Shown: positions 1-6,965 of the stretch, piece after piece
Layout: every line of letters begins with the position of its first letter
Numbering within the stretch: position 1 is the stretch's first letter
Source of the DNA: JBGMEA01 sp041447245
GTDB taxonomy: Bacteria > Bacillota > Clostridia > Eubacteriales > Anaerofustaceae
DNA: 37,335 nucleotides
Assembly (NCBI GenBank): GCA_041447245.1
Contig: JBGMEA010000004.1
Location: 1-37,335 of the forward strand
Direction: 5' to 3'
The notes under the pieces: model-generated
Seen by the model: the letters and a program-made list of their open reading frames with translations, nothing else
Databases searched by the model: none
Told to the model about the DNA's origin: nothing
Translations under genes and position numbers: made by a program

Positions 1-10
1 TGTATGCTAA

Positions 11-358
11 GATGGTGGTAGCTCATGGCACTCTCTCCTTTTTAAGATTGGTTTTCTCACCTTTATCTTACTGGAGTTTTCTGCTTTGAGCTATCTTTTA
101 TGTTGCACTTGCTATGATAATCTACCAATGATGGATAACAATGCCTTAGTTAAAGAATCAGATATTGTTGCAGCTTCTTCATCCATCATTATTTTCGCAA
201 ATATCGGTAATTTTTTAGCAAGTTATTTATTGATTTTACTTACAAAAATATCCCAGAATCTTCAAATGGAATACCCTGCAATGTTTATTACTCTTATTTT
301 GATGGTGCTTTTGACTGTTTGCTCCTTTATTGTGAAAAATCGCCAAAGACGCGTTTGA
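11..358 (+). pseudogene. C-terminal fragment of a multi-pass membrane transporter (MFS-like), probably broken
   Basis: The frame is open from base 11, just after an in-frame TAA at 8-10, to a TGA at 356-358. The translation has a hydrophobic stretch, a short polar loop (MDNNALVKESD), then two further hydrophobic helices and a basic end (KNRQRR), which resembles the last helices of a major facilitator transporter. No ATG with a ribosome site lies at its head; the first possible start is a TTG at 86. Another frame (bases 3-87) encodes a plausible membrane stretch before it, so a frameshift near 45-85 is possible. The upstream part lies outside the window. Family assignment is weak because only hydropathy and general character support it. 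Confidence 0.4.
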
Positions 359-419
359 AAATTCTAGATATCGAATCATTCTTTTGATCAGAAAAGGGTT
401 TATTCATAACCCAATATGT

Positions 420-447
420 TTGAGTTTTGTATGTTAGGCAATATAAA
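420..447 (+). promoter_or_regulatory. Possible sigma-A promoter of corrinoid gene 1
   Basis: TTGAGT (420-425), a 16-base spacer and TATAAA (442-447) lie just before a strong ribosome site (AAGGAGG) and the ATG at 471. The leader would be only about 17 bases. No cobalamin riboswitch elements are visible upstream. Confidence 0.35.
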
Positions 448-470
448 AGAAAAACTTAAGGAGGAAAACA

Positions 471-1100
471 ATGTCAAAAGTAGCAGAAGTAAAAGCAAAT
501 GTCGAAGCAGGCAAAGCGAAGATCGTACCGGGCTTGGTGCAGGAAGCACTCAACGAAGGAGCAGGCGCACAGGAAATCCTGGCTGCAATGATCGAAGGAA
601 TGGGAGTGGTAGGCGAAAAATTCTCATCCGGAGAAATCTTTGTACCGGAAATGCTGGTGGCAGCACGTGCCATGCAGAAAGGCGTCGAAGTCTTAAAACC
701 GCTTCTCGCAGGAGAAGGCGCAGTCTCTTTAGGCAAATGTGTCATCGGAACCGTAGCGGGAGACTTGCATGACATCGGCAAAAACCTGGTGTCACTCATG
801 ATCGAATCCGCAGGATTTGAAGTGATCGATCTCGGAGTCGATGTACCGAAAGAACGCTTTATCGATACGATCAAAGCAAACCCGGAAGTCAATCTCGTGG
901 CATGTTCGGCACTGCTGACCACAACCATGCCGTCCCTCGAAGAAACCGTCAAAGCAATCAAAGCATCCGGCTTGAAAGGTTTCAAAGTAATCGTGGGCGG
1001 CGCTCCGATTACGCAGGGCTTCGCGGATGAAATCGGTGCTGACGGTTATGCGCAGGATGCCGGCGGAGCTGCCGTGCTTGCGAAATCCATCATAAAATAA
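471..1100 (+). CDS. Methyltransferase cognate corrinoid protein, copy 1
   Basis: This 209-residue protein carries a methyl group on a cobalamin cofactor between two methyltransferases (MtaC/MtbC/MttC/MtvC family). Residues 1-90 form the helical cap typical of these proteins. The B12-binding half follows, with D98-L-H100-D-I-G103, where His100 is the expected lower cobalt ligand, then an S-A-L-L-T segment (146-150) and G-G-A-P (176-179). The start has AAGGAGG seven to eight bases upstream. Its product equals copy 2 at 4878-5507 except Ser206 versus Ala206. It stands apart from the methyltransferases, ahead of its own terminator, so it is probably made as a separate transcript. Codon choice is strongly biased, which suggests high expression. 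Family is certain; the methyl donor is not shown by the sequence. Confidence 0.95.
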   Translation: MSKVAEVKANVEAGKAKIVPGLVQEALNEGAGAQEILAAMIEGMGVVGEKFSSGEIFVPEMLVAARAMQKGVEVLKPLLAGEGAVSLGKCVIGTVAGDLHDIGKNLVSLMIESAGFEVIDLGVDVPKERFIDTIKANPEVNLVACSALLTTTMPSLEETVKAIKASGLKGFKVIVGGAPITQGFADEIGADGYAQDAGGAAVLAKSIIK

Positions 1101-1110
1101 ATATAAGTAA

Positions 1111-1131
1111 GGAACGCGTAAAACGCGTTCC
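1111..1131. other. Perfect 9-bp hairpin after corrinoid gene 1
   Basis: GGAACGCGT (1111-1119) pairs with ACGCGTTCC (1123-1131) across an AAA loop. No T-run follows, so it is not itself a standard terminator. The 10-mer GGAACGCGTA recurs at 1268-1277. It may protect the 3' end of the short transcript. Confidence 0.6.
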
Positions 1132-1176
1132 TCATAGGTAGCGCATACCTTGCACGCTTTGTATCATCGTATATCG

Positions 1177-1205
1177 AAAACAGCCTCCGCAGGGGGCTGT
1201 TTTTT
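1177..1205 (+). terminator. Intrinsic terminator of corrinoid gene 1
   Basis: A 12-bp stem (1177-1188 with 1192-1203, one G-T pair, GCA loop) runs directly into a T-run ending at 1205. The A-run on its left side could also serve transcripts arriving from the minus-strand regulator. Confidence 0.85.
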
Positions 1206-1303
1206 GCGCGACGAATGAGACCGCAAAACAAGTTCTGAAATTGAAACGACGATGTACCATCCTGTAGGGAACGCGTATGGCTTCCAATTCATGGAGAAGC
1301 GGT

Positions 1304-2842
1304 TTATTCTTTCATTTGGCGGGATTTGGCATCGGATGCTTTTTCTGCTTCGTTTTCGTAGAAATAATAAGAAAGCGTCAGATAAAGCCTTTGTTTCCAA
1401 TCGTCCAAATCCAATCCGGTCAATTCGACAATCCGCTCAAGCCGATTCAGAAACGTACTGCGGGCGATAAAAAGTACCTGTGCAGCCGCAGTCGCATTGT
1501 ACTGCTGACGAATGTATTCAAACAATGTCTTGTAATATTCGGTCTGATGTTTTCCGTCATGCGATCTCAACTGCACCAAAGCGGGTATCGCCACCTGATC
1601 CGGCGAAAATCCGTCCGCTGCGGATTGCAGCAGGAAGTCATAAACATGATTGTCAAATCGGTAAATCCAATGGCTTGCATCCGTAACTCGTCCAAAATGG
1701 AATGCGATCTCCGTTTGTCTGTACGCCATTCTGACGTTTTGCAGATTGGAAAATTTCCTGCTCACTGCAGCAAACAGCATACTGTCGCGGATATAGTAAG
1801 TGAGCTGCTGGAAAAAATCTGCGGTTTCATACTTGCCATACACGGTGGCATTCAGCAGAATCACCGTGGACGATTCGGCATTCACACAGGTAACCCCACG
1901 CCATTTGCGTTCCATTTGTTCTCCGATGTAATCGGCATAAATATCCGATGCGTCTTTTTGTGCGTTTGTTTTCAGCTGAATCAGGTAGTACTCATCATCG
2001 GGCTGATACTGATTCATCTGCAAAATCTCATTTAGGGTATAAAACTCCACAGTATTTCCGCCGATCAGCTCAATAAGCGTGGTTTTTAACACCTGAGTCA
2101 TGCCGGATTCGCGCTCGAAAGAACCGGTTTGCGCATACAGATCTTCCAGATACTTGCCAAAATATGTCAGAATATGAGAATAATACGCGTTTTTTTCTTC
2201 ATCCGGATAGTACCAGGTTCCGAGCCGTCCGACATATTCATTATGATAAAAAATGTTTTTGTGAATGCAATGTTCGATTGCCTTGTACTGAAACACATCG
2301 GTCACGGAATCCAGATCGCGGAAATTCTGTTTAACAATCATCTTCTGTGCCTGCTTGATTTCCAGATCAGGAAAATTCGCCAGATATTTTTTTGTGAATC
2401 CAACCATATGAAACTTGGAGTTTGCCAAAAAAACTCCCTGATCGACCACTGGCGTCAAATCATCAAACATTCTGCCGAACGTCACAAAATTATTGATGTC
2501 ATCCGTCATTTGTCGTTCCCACCGATTGAACGTCAAGAAGATATCAATGATTTCGTTGAATACTGTGAGCATGGAAACATCCTCTTCGATCACGATCAGA
2601 TTATTCATTGAACTGAGTATATTCTTGGATGTGTCCTGCCTGCATACAAATATCACGTTTTCATATTTCCGTACAATTTGTATTCTTTGATTCCCATCAA
2701 TCAAGACAATATGACCTACCAATTTCGCTGATTCATCGAAGAACAAGGGCAAATCGACTTCGATATCACCCGAATAAATCTTGTAATTACAACGAAATTT
2801 GCTGTTTAATCGATATTTTATCACAGAACCGTACAACAACAT
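1304..2842 (-). CDS. PucR/CdaR-type transcriptional regulator
   Basis: The 512-residue product ends in the helix-turn-helix typical of PucR-family regulators: a segment near residues 440-500 with YNATAAAQVLFIARSTFLNRL and a following L-T-G-L-D-L sequence (HTH_30 type). The first 400 residues have no enzyme motifs and probably sense a ligand. A GTG at 2872 extends the frame, but it sits at the predicted transcription start. The ATG at 2842 has GAGGTG at proper spacing, so I use it. The gene is divergent from the UroD-type methyltransferase, with 136 bases between them, and is flanked by the two corrinoid genes. It therefore probably controls methyltransferase expression in response to a methylated substrate (inference). 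Confidence 0.85.
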   Translation of the reverse strand: MLLYGSVIKYRLNSKFRCNYKIYSGDIEVDLPLFFDESAKLVGHIVLIDGNQRIQIVRKYENVIFVCRQDTSKNILSSMNNLIVIEEDVSMLTVFNEIIDIFLTFNRWERQMTDDINNFVTFGRMFDDLTPVVDQGVFLANSKFHMVGFTKKYLANFPDLEIKQAQKMIVKQNFRDLDSVTDVFQYKAIEHCIHKNIFYHNEYVGRLGTWYYPDEEKNAYYSHILTYFGKYLEDLYAQTGSFERESGMTQVLKTTLIELIGGNTVEFYTLNEILQMNQYQPDDEYYLIQLKTNAQKDASDIYADYIGEQMERKWRGVTCVNAESSTVILLNATVYGKYETADFFQQLTYYIRDSMLFAAVSRKFSNLQNVRMAYRQTEIAFHFGRVTDASHWIYRFDNHVYDFLLQSAADGFSPDQVAIPALVQLRSHDGKHQTEYYKTLFEYIRQQYNATAAAQVLFIARSTFLNRLERIVELTGLDLDDWKQRLYLTLSYYFYENEAEKASDAKSRQMKE

Positions 2843-2877
2843 ATCACACCTCGCATCGGAAATATTTGACACTATAA

Positions 2878-2906
2878 ATTGTATCGTATCAGCATGACAT
2901 TATCAA
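2878..2906 (-). promoter_or_regulatory. Sigma-A promoter of the PucR-type gene
   Basis: On the minus strand TTGATA (2906-2901), a 17-base spacer and TACAAT (2883-2878) form a near-consensus promoter. It predicts a start near 2871, which supports translation from the ATG at 2842. No equally clear promoter is seen for the divergent methyltransferase, which may need activation. Confidence 0.7.
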
Positions 2907-2978
2907 TTCCTTTGTCGGTTTTCTTTTGATTTTTTTTGTAATAATATGAAATTAAAATCTTAAGAAAGAGGTATCTTT

Positions 2979-4139
2979 ATGAACAGAGTACCCTACGATC
3001 CCGCAAAAGAACATGAAATCATCGGGATGTATCCGCCCGTCGAGAGCGTTGAAATCGCCGGTATGCCTTGTATCCCACCTATGCCGAAATTCTATCGTCC
3101 GATAGAAAGAACAAAAAACTTTGAGATGTTTCTCAACAAGGAAATCCCTTACTGGATGCCGATTTCAGGTTGGTTCGGACCTATCGATTTCGATCAGTTC
3201 CGTCCGCGACAGCATCCGGACAACTATGCCAACCACCAGTGTTTTGATGGAGGAGGCGTTATCAATTTCAAAGAAGTCGGGAATATCCAGGTTGGATGGT
3301 TTGAACTGGAACTCCAATGGGAAGGCAATGCAGGAGGAGCAACCGCCAAACCCGGTGTAACGAAAGTTCCCGATATTACAAAATGGGAAGACTATGTCTC
3401 CATGCCGAATCTCGACGAACTGGATTGGGATGGCATCAAAAAAGAGAACGTCGACTATCTTGCGAATGACAGAGTCCATCAATTGGGCATTCAGCTCGGC
3501 ATGTGGGAACGACTGATGTGCCTGATGGGGGTTTCGGAAGCAGCGATTGCTCTTGTCGACGAAGATCAGCAAGAAGGCGTGCATCGTTTTTTCGACCGGT
3601 TGTCGGATGTTTATGTCGATTATATTCAGAGAATGAAAAAACTCTTAACTAATCTGACGTGTGTCTACTTCCATGACGATTGGGGAACCAGCACAGGACC
3701 GTTCTTCTCTTTGGAAACATGCAGAGAAATGCTCGTTCCGTATATCAAAAAAGTGACGGATGCCTGTCACGAACTGGGGATCACCTTTGAACATCATTGC
3801 TGCGGCAATGCGCAAAAACTGATTCCTGCCATGATTGAACAGGGAGATGATTTCTGGACGCCTCAGCTTTCTCTGAACGATGTCGATAAAATGTTGGAAA
3901 TGCTGGAAGGTTCGTCAATGACACTGGCAGTCCCGAACACGGCACTAACCGCCGATATGGATGACGCTCAAATTCATGCATTGGCAAAAGTCTGGTGGGA
4001 AAAATACCATGACAAATGGGTCTTATTGGGAATGAACATTGATTCGACCGGAGGAAATGATCCGAGTAAATATGGGATTTTCGCAGATGCGATCTATGAA
4101 CTCAGCCGCATCGAATACAATCAAAAAGCAGGCAATTAA
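2979..4139 (+). CDS. Uroporphyrinogen decarboxylase-family methyltransferase (substrate:corrinoid type)
   Basis: The 386-residue product belongs to the UroD superfamily branch that moves methyl groups to or from corrinoid proteins (MtaA, MtbA, CmuA and acetogen demethylase components). The metal-site region reads E271-H-H-C-C-G-N277, matching the His-x-Cys zinc motif of the family. No cysteine follows residue 275, so the third, C-terminal zinc ligand of MtaA/MtbA is absent and the metal site must differ. The C-terminal segment (GMNIDSTGGNDP) is glycine rich and probably lines the substrate pocket. AAGAGG precedes the ATG. Adjacent corrinoid and methyl-THF methyltransferase genes suggest it demethylates a small methylated compound, for example a methoxylated aromatic or methylamine-like donor, as in acetogen three-component systems. 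The actual substrate cannot be read from sequence. Confidence 0.85.
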   Translation: MNRVPYDPAKEHEIIGMYPPVESVEIAGMPCIPPMPKFYRPIERTKNFEMFLNKEIPYWMPISGWFGPIDFDQFRPRQHPDNYANHQCFDGGGVINFKEVGNIQVGWFELELQWEGNAGGATAKPGVTKVPDITKWEDYVSMPNLDELDWDGIKKENVDYLANDRVHQLGIQLGMWERLMCLMGVSEAAIALVDEDQQEGVHRFFDRLSDVYVDYIQRMKKLLTNLTCVYFHDDWGTSTGPFFSLETCREMLVPYIKKVTDACHELGITFEHHCCGNAQKLIPAMIEQGDDFWTPQLSLNDVDKMLEMLEGSSMTLAVPNTALTADMDDAQIHALAKVWWEKYHDKWVLLGMNIDSTGGNDPSKYGIFADAIYELSRIEYNQKAGN

Positions 4140-4156
4140 CTTTTTTGTGTCCGATC

Positions 4157-4220
4157 AAGTGAAACAGATTCACTTAAAAATCAATCCCCTATTGATAATG
4201 CAGTGAACACAGGTACTGCA
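4157..4220. other. Three small hairpins between methyltransferase and membrane-protein genes
   Basis: AAGTGA (4157-4162) pairs with TCACTT (4170-4175); TCAAT (4181-4185) with ATTGA (4191-4195); TGCAGT (4199-4204) with ACTGCA (4215-4220). None has a T-run. They may be processing or stability elements in the leader of the next gene, or regulator sites. Confidence 0.45.
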
Positions 4221-4239
4221 TAAATGAAGGAGAAAAAAT

Positions 4240-4710
4240 ATGAAGTCCTTGTTAACAGCCTTTGTGGTCGCTTTCACATCCGTTGCGGCTATCGGAGCAG
4301 CGGTTATCGGCAGCGGAATGCTGTTTGGATTCCAAAGACTCTGGCTTACCCTTGTCATCGTTACATTGTTTATGGCAACAGAAAAAACGCCGTCAAAAAA
4401 GTCTATGATACATTGTGCCCTCGGCTCTTTGTATGGCATTGTTTTGGGATATGTTTTCTCATTTTCCGCAATCGGATTTTTAATTGGTGTTGTATTGACC
4501 GTCACCTGCCTGATTGCAGGGAAACTTCCTGAAGTCATGAACAATTACGCAATCCTGATCTTTACGATTTTTACAATCGGCGGGGTTTCAACCATAACGA
4601 TGCTGTGGCAAGATGCAATCTCTTTTGTGCTCAGTCTTCTCGTCATATTCCTGATCACCATGGGTGCCGAAAAGAAAGCGCGCATTGCATTGCAAACCGC
4701 ACAAAGCTAG
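4240..4710 (+). CDS. Small multi-pass membrane protein (DUF1097-like)
   Basis: The 156-residue product is almost wholly hydrophobic, with about five predicted membrane helices (roughly 5-27, 32-46, 57-95 as two, 103-122 and 128-146) and short charged loops such as EKTPSKKS. Length and layout fit the DUF1097 family of inner-membrane proteins of unknown function; this match is from memory of the family and is tentative. AGGAG precedes the ATG. It lies between the methyltransferase and corrinoid gene 2, all in the same direction, so it could help take up the methylated substrate or export the demethylated product. That role is inference from position only. Confidence 0.75.
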   Translation: MKSLLTAFVVAFTSVAAIGAAVIGSGMLFGFQRLWLTLVIVTLFMATEKTPSKKSMIHCALGSLYGIVLGYVFSFSAIGFLIGVVLTVTCLIAGKLPEVMNNYAILIFTIFTIGGVSTITMLWQDAISFVLSLLVIFLITMGAEKKARIALQTAQS

Positions 4711-4734
4711 TTAGACAAGCATTCTGACAACAGA

Positions 4735-4791
4735 AAACAGATACTTCGGAATGTATCAATCACCAACATAATCTGGGGATTGTATCTGTTT
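4735..4791. repeat. Perfect 10-bp inverted repeat upstream of corrinoid gene 2
   Basis: AAACAGATAC (4735-4744) is the exact reverse complement of GTATCTGTTT (4782-4791), with 37 bases between. An AACAGAT core also occurs in the loop of the 4157-4175 hairpin. It may be a regulator site or an RNA stem; no T-run follows. Confidence 0.5.
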
Positions 4792-4877
4792 CAGATCAAT
4801 TACCGGAATGAACTACCCCGAAAAACATCCGTTTCATGATGGAACGGAACGATAAATTAAGGAGGAATCACAAACAA

Positions 4878-5507
4878 ATGTCAAAAGTAGCAGAAGTAAA
4901 AGCAAACGTAGAAGCAGGCAAAGCGAAGATCGTACCGGGTCTTGTGCAGGAAGCACTGAATGAAGGTGCGGGCGCACAGGAAATCCTGGCAGCAATGATC
5001 GAAGGAATGGGAGTGGTAGGCGAAAAATTCTCATCCGGAGAAATCTTTGTACCTGAAATGCTGGTCGCGGCACGCGCAATGCAGAAAGGTGTCGAAGTAT
5101 TAAAACCCTTACTTGCAGGCGAAGGCGCAGTCTCTTTAGGCAAATGTGTCATCGGAACGGTAGCGGGAGACTTACACGACATCGGCAAGAACCTCGTGTC
5201 TCTCATGATCGAATCCGCAGGATTTGAAGTGATCGATCTCGGCGTTGACGTACCGAAAGAGCGCTTTATCGATACGATCAAAGCAAACCCGGAAGTCAAT
5301 CTCGTGGCATGTTCGGCGCTGCTGACCACCACCATGCCTTCCCTCGAAGAAACCGTCAAAGCAATCAAAGCATCGGGCTTGAAAGGTTTCAAAGTAATCG
5401 TGGGCGGCGCTCCGATTACGCAGGGATTCGCGGATGAAATCGGTGCTGACGGTTATGCGCAGGATGCAGGCGGTGCTGCCGTGCTTGCGAAAGCGATCAT
5501 TAAATAA
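4878..5507 (+). CDS. Methyltransferase cognate corrinoid protein, copy 2
   Basis: This 209-residue protein is the same as copy 1 (471-1100) at every position but 206, where it has Ala instead of Ser. The cobalt-ligand motif D98-L-H100-D-I-G103 and the SxL and GG elements are kept. The DNA differs in about 39 codons, nearly all silent, so the copies are not a recent exact duplication. An upstream ATG at 4836 would add 14 residues, but the ATG at 4878 has TTAAGGAGGAA in front and matches copy 1, so it is the start. The gene lies 32 bases before the methyl-THF methyltransferase, with which it is surely cotranscribed. It probably shuttles methyl between that enzyme and the UroD-type enzyme. Confidence 0.95.
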   Translation: MSKVAEVKANVEAGKAKIVPGLVQEALNEGAGAQEILAAMIEGMGVVGEKFSSGEIFVPEMLVAARAMQKGVEVLKPLLAGEGAVSLGKCVIGTVAGDLHDIGKNLVSLMIESAGFEVIDLGVDVPKERFIDTIKANPEVNLVACSALLTTTMPSLEETVKAIKASGLKGFKVIVGGAPITQGFADEIGADGYAQDAGGAAVLAKAIIK

Positions 5508-5539
5508 GTTTACTGCAGAAATAAAGAGGAAACCAATAC

Positions 5540-6352
5540 ATGATCATCATTGGAGAAAAAATCAACGGATCCATCCCGTCGGTAGCGAAAGCAATCGCAG
5601 AACGCGACGGAGAAAAGATCAAAGAACTGGCGAAAGCCCAGACAGCAGCGGGAGCAACATTCATCGACGTGTGCGCATCGGTGTCGGAAGACATCGAAGT
5701 GGAAACGATGAAATGGCTCATCGACCTCGTACAGGAAGTGAGCGACCTTCCGATAGCGGTAGACAGCCCGAGCGTGAACGTATGCATCGAATGCATGCCG
5801 TTCTGCAACAAACCCGGACTGTTCAACTCCGTCAGCATGGAAGGGGACAAAACAGACCTCGCTTTCCCGGTGCTTGCGGCAAACCCGGGATGGGAAGTTG
5901 CAGCGCTGTTAAACGACGACAACGGCATCCCCCAGACAGCGGAACGAAGACTGGAAGTGTTCGCAAACTTAATGGCAAAAGCCAAAGAGTACGGTATCGA
6001 TCCCTCAAGATTCCACATTGACCCGCTCGTTGAAATGCTGTGTACTTCGGAAGACGGAATCAAGATGGTAACGGATGTCATCCATGCCATTAAATCCGAA
6101 TACCCGACCATCCACATCACGGGAGCGGTATCCAACATCTCCTTCAACCTGCCGGCAAGAAAGCTGGTGAATCAGGGATTTGTGGTGCTGGCGATGAATG
6201 CGGGAATGGACAGCGCAATCCTCGACCCCTTAAACAGAGACATGATGGGAATGATCTATGCGACGGAAGCGCTTCTCGGCATGGATGATTACTGCATGGA
6301 ATACATTGCGGGATACAGAAACAACATCTACGGCACACAGCCGAAGAAATAG
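5540..6352 (+). CDS. Methyltetrahydrofolate:corrinoid methyltransferase (MtvA/AcsE-like, pterin-binding)
   Basis: The 270-residue product has the TIM-barrel pterin-binding fold shared with AcsE, the folate domain of MetH, and dihydropteroate synthase. Recognisable segments are the N-terminal GEKINGSIPSV, ATFIDVCA (about residues 39-46), the D-S-P segment near 75 (LPIAVDSPS), the N-S-V-S region near 97, and a C-terminal segment with GFVVLAMNAGMDSAILDP. The length fits the family. It should pass the methyl group from the corrinoid protein to tetrahydrofolate, or back, linking the cluster to the folate branch of the Wood-Ljungdahl pathway. AGAGGAAA precedes the ATG. Codon choice is very biased (many ATC, AAC, GAC), as for a strongly expressed gene. 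It closes the operon; the bases after it are distinctly AT-richer. Confidence 0.92.
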   Translation: MIIIGEKINGSIPSVAKAIAERDGEKIKELAKAQTAAGATFIDVCASVSEDIEVETMKWLIDLVQEVSDLPIAVDSPSVNVCIECMPFCNKPGLFNSVSMEGDKTDLAFPVLAANPGWEVAALLNDDNGIPQTAERRLEVFANLMAKAKEYGIDPSRFHIDPLVEMLCTSEDGIKMVTDVIHAIKSEYPTIHITGAVSNISFNLPARKLVNQGFVVLAMNAGMDSAILDPLNRDMMGMIYATEALLGMDDYCMEYIAGYRNNIYGTQPKK

Positions 6353-6357
6353 GTACA

Positions 6358-6445
6358 GATATATCCATTATTTTCAACATACTCGATCTGCCATATTTAT
6401 CATCGGGTCCTCCATAGGAATCGGAAATAATGGTCGCCATATATC
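6358..6445. repeat. Imperfect inverted repeat in gene-free stretch
   Basis: Left arm GATATAT plus CCATTATTTTC (6358-6375) faces right arm GAAATAATGG (6424-6433) and ATATATC (6439-6445). The arms match apart from one bulged T and a 5-base insertion. It could be a remnant of a small mobile element or a long RNA stem; no transposase is nearby. Confidence 0.45.
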
Positions 6446-6457
6446 AAAAATACAAAC

Positions 6458-6483
6458 GAGAGTCCATCTATAGATGGGCTCTC
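6458..6483. repeat. 26-bp near-perfect palindrome
   Basis: GAGAGTCCATCTA (6458-6470) is followed without a spacer by TAGATGGGCTCTC (6471-6483); the arms pair fully if one G-T pair is allowed. No T-run follows on either strand. It may be a weak terminator or 3' stabiliser for the methyltransferase operon, or a protein-binding site. Confidence 0.55.
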
Positions 6484-6756
6484 CAAATAAGAACGGTTGA
6501 ATATATTTAATTTATCTATGGCTTTTGTAAGGGGTTGTTTTGTCGGTCGGAAAAAATATTTTGAAAATTATCATGATTTATCTTCGATAGGTTACTGCTT
6601 TGCCCGATTTGAGAATTTAGATCGGGTATTTTATTTCATAAAATTTCGGATATTGGAAGATATTAAGCGCCTAATCAGTTGTTTTGTATAAACAAAGACC
6701 AATAAATGAAGGGTGTATGACAAAAGAATACTATATTAAATTAATTATTACAAAAA
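6484..6756. other. AT-rich gene-free stretch
   Basis: Together with the repeats before it, this is the only gene-free stretch above 300 bases (6353-6798). A weak hairpin, CCCGAT (6603-6608) with ATCGGG (6621-6626), is followed by a T-rich run to 6636 and may end plus-strand transcription. A 64-codon frame at 6497-6691 has no ribosome site and no recognisable protein character. I see nothing else supportable. Confidence 0.5.
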
Positions 6757-6783
6757 TAAAAAAGCCAGCACATAAACGCTGAC
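6757..6783 (-). terminator. Terminator of tRNA-Pro
   Basis: On the minus strand GTCAGC (6783-6778) pairs with GCTGGC (6769-6764), with one G-T pair, and a T-run follows (6763-6758). It lies 16 bases past the tRNA 3' end. Confidence 0.75.
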
Positions 6784-6798
6784 ATTTTTCTGATGACA

Positions 6799-6875
6799 TG
6801 GTCGGAGTGAGAAGATTCGAACTTCCGGCCTCTTGAACCCCATTCAAGCGCTCTACCAAGCTGAGCCACACCCCG
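6799..6875 (-). tRNA. tRNA-Pro, anticodon GGG
   Basis: The 77-base minus-strand sequence folds as a full cloverleaf. The acceptor CGGGGTG pairs with CACTCCG (one G-T), the D stem is GCTC/GAGC, the anticodon stem CTTGA/TCAAG encloses loop ATGGGGT, and the T arm has GGAAG-TTCGAAT-CTTCT. Position 34-36 reads GGG (6841-6839), which decodes proline CCC/CCU. The CCA end is encoded (6801-6799). Promoter and terminator are both visible, so it is a single-gene unit. Confidence 0.95.
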
Positions 6876-6886
6876 ACTGCTTTATT

Positions 6887-6915
6887 ATTATATCGATTTC
6901 CAAATTGAAAATCAA
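6887..6915 (-). promoter_or_regulatory. Promoter of tRNA-Pro
   Basis: Minus strand TTGATT (6915-6910), 17-base spacer, TATAAT (6892-6887). It lies just upstream of the tRNA and downstream of galE. Confidence 0.8.
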
Positions 6916-6965
6916 GTGTAAATGAGAGGAAAAAGGAAGATCAAATAAGAACCGTTCGTTGATTA

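Larger units (their letters stand above)
471..5507 (+). repeat. Direct repeat formed by the two corrinoid genes (471-1100 and 4878-5507)
   Basis: Two 630-base units of about 93% identity by codon comparison lie in the same direction, 4407 bases apart start to start. The conserved block begins around the ribosome site (TAAGGAGGA) and ends at the stop codon. Recombination between them would remove the regulator, the UroD-type methyltransferase and the membrane protein. Confidence 0.85.

Noticed and set aside
359..470. Cobalamin riboswitch before corrinoid gene 1
   Set aside because: Too short and no B12-box-like sequence; only a small GGGTT/AACCC hairpin is present.
434..985. 183-codon minus-strand frame inside corrinoid gene 1, with a 174-codon twin at 4868-5392
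   Set aside because: It mirrors the strongly biased coding strand in both copies; no ribosome site and no protein character of its own.
1277..2035. 252-codon plus-strand frame opposite the PucR-type gene
   Set aside because: The minus-strand gene has a promoter, ribosome site and a clear HTH end; the plus frame shows no known features.
2843..2872. Upstream GTG start for the PucR-type regulator
   Set aside because: It coincides with the predicted transcription start and has no ribosome site; the ATG at 2842 has GAGGTG.
6497..6691. 64-codon frame in the gene-free stretch
   Set aside because: No ribosome site, unusual composition and a hairpin with a T-rich run inside it.
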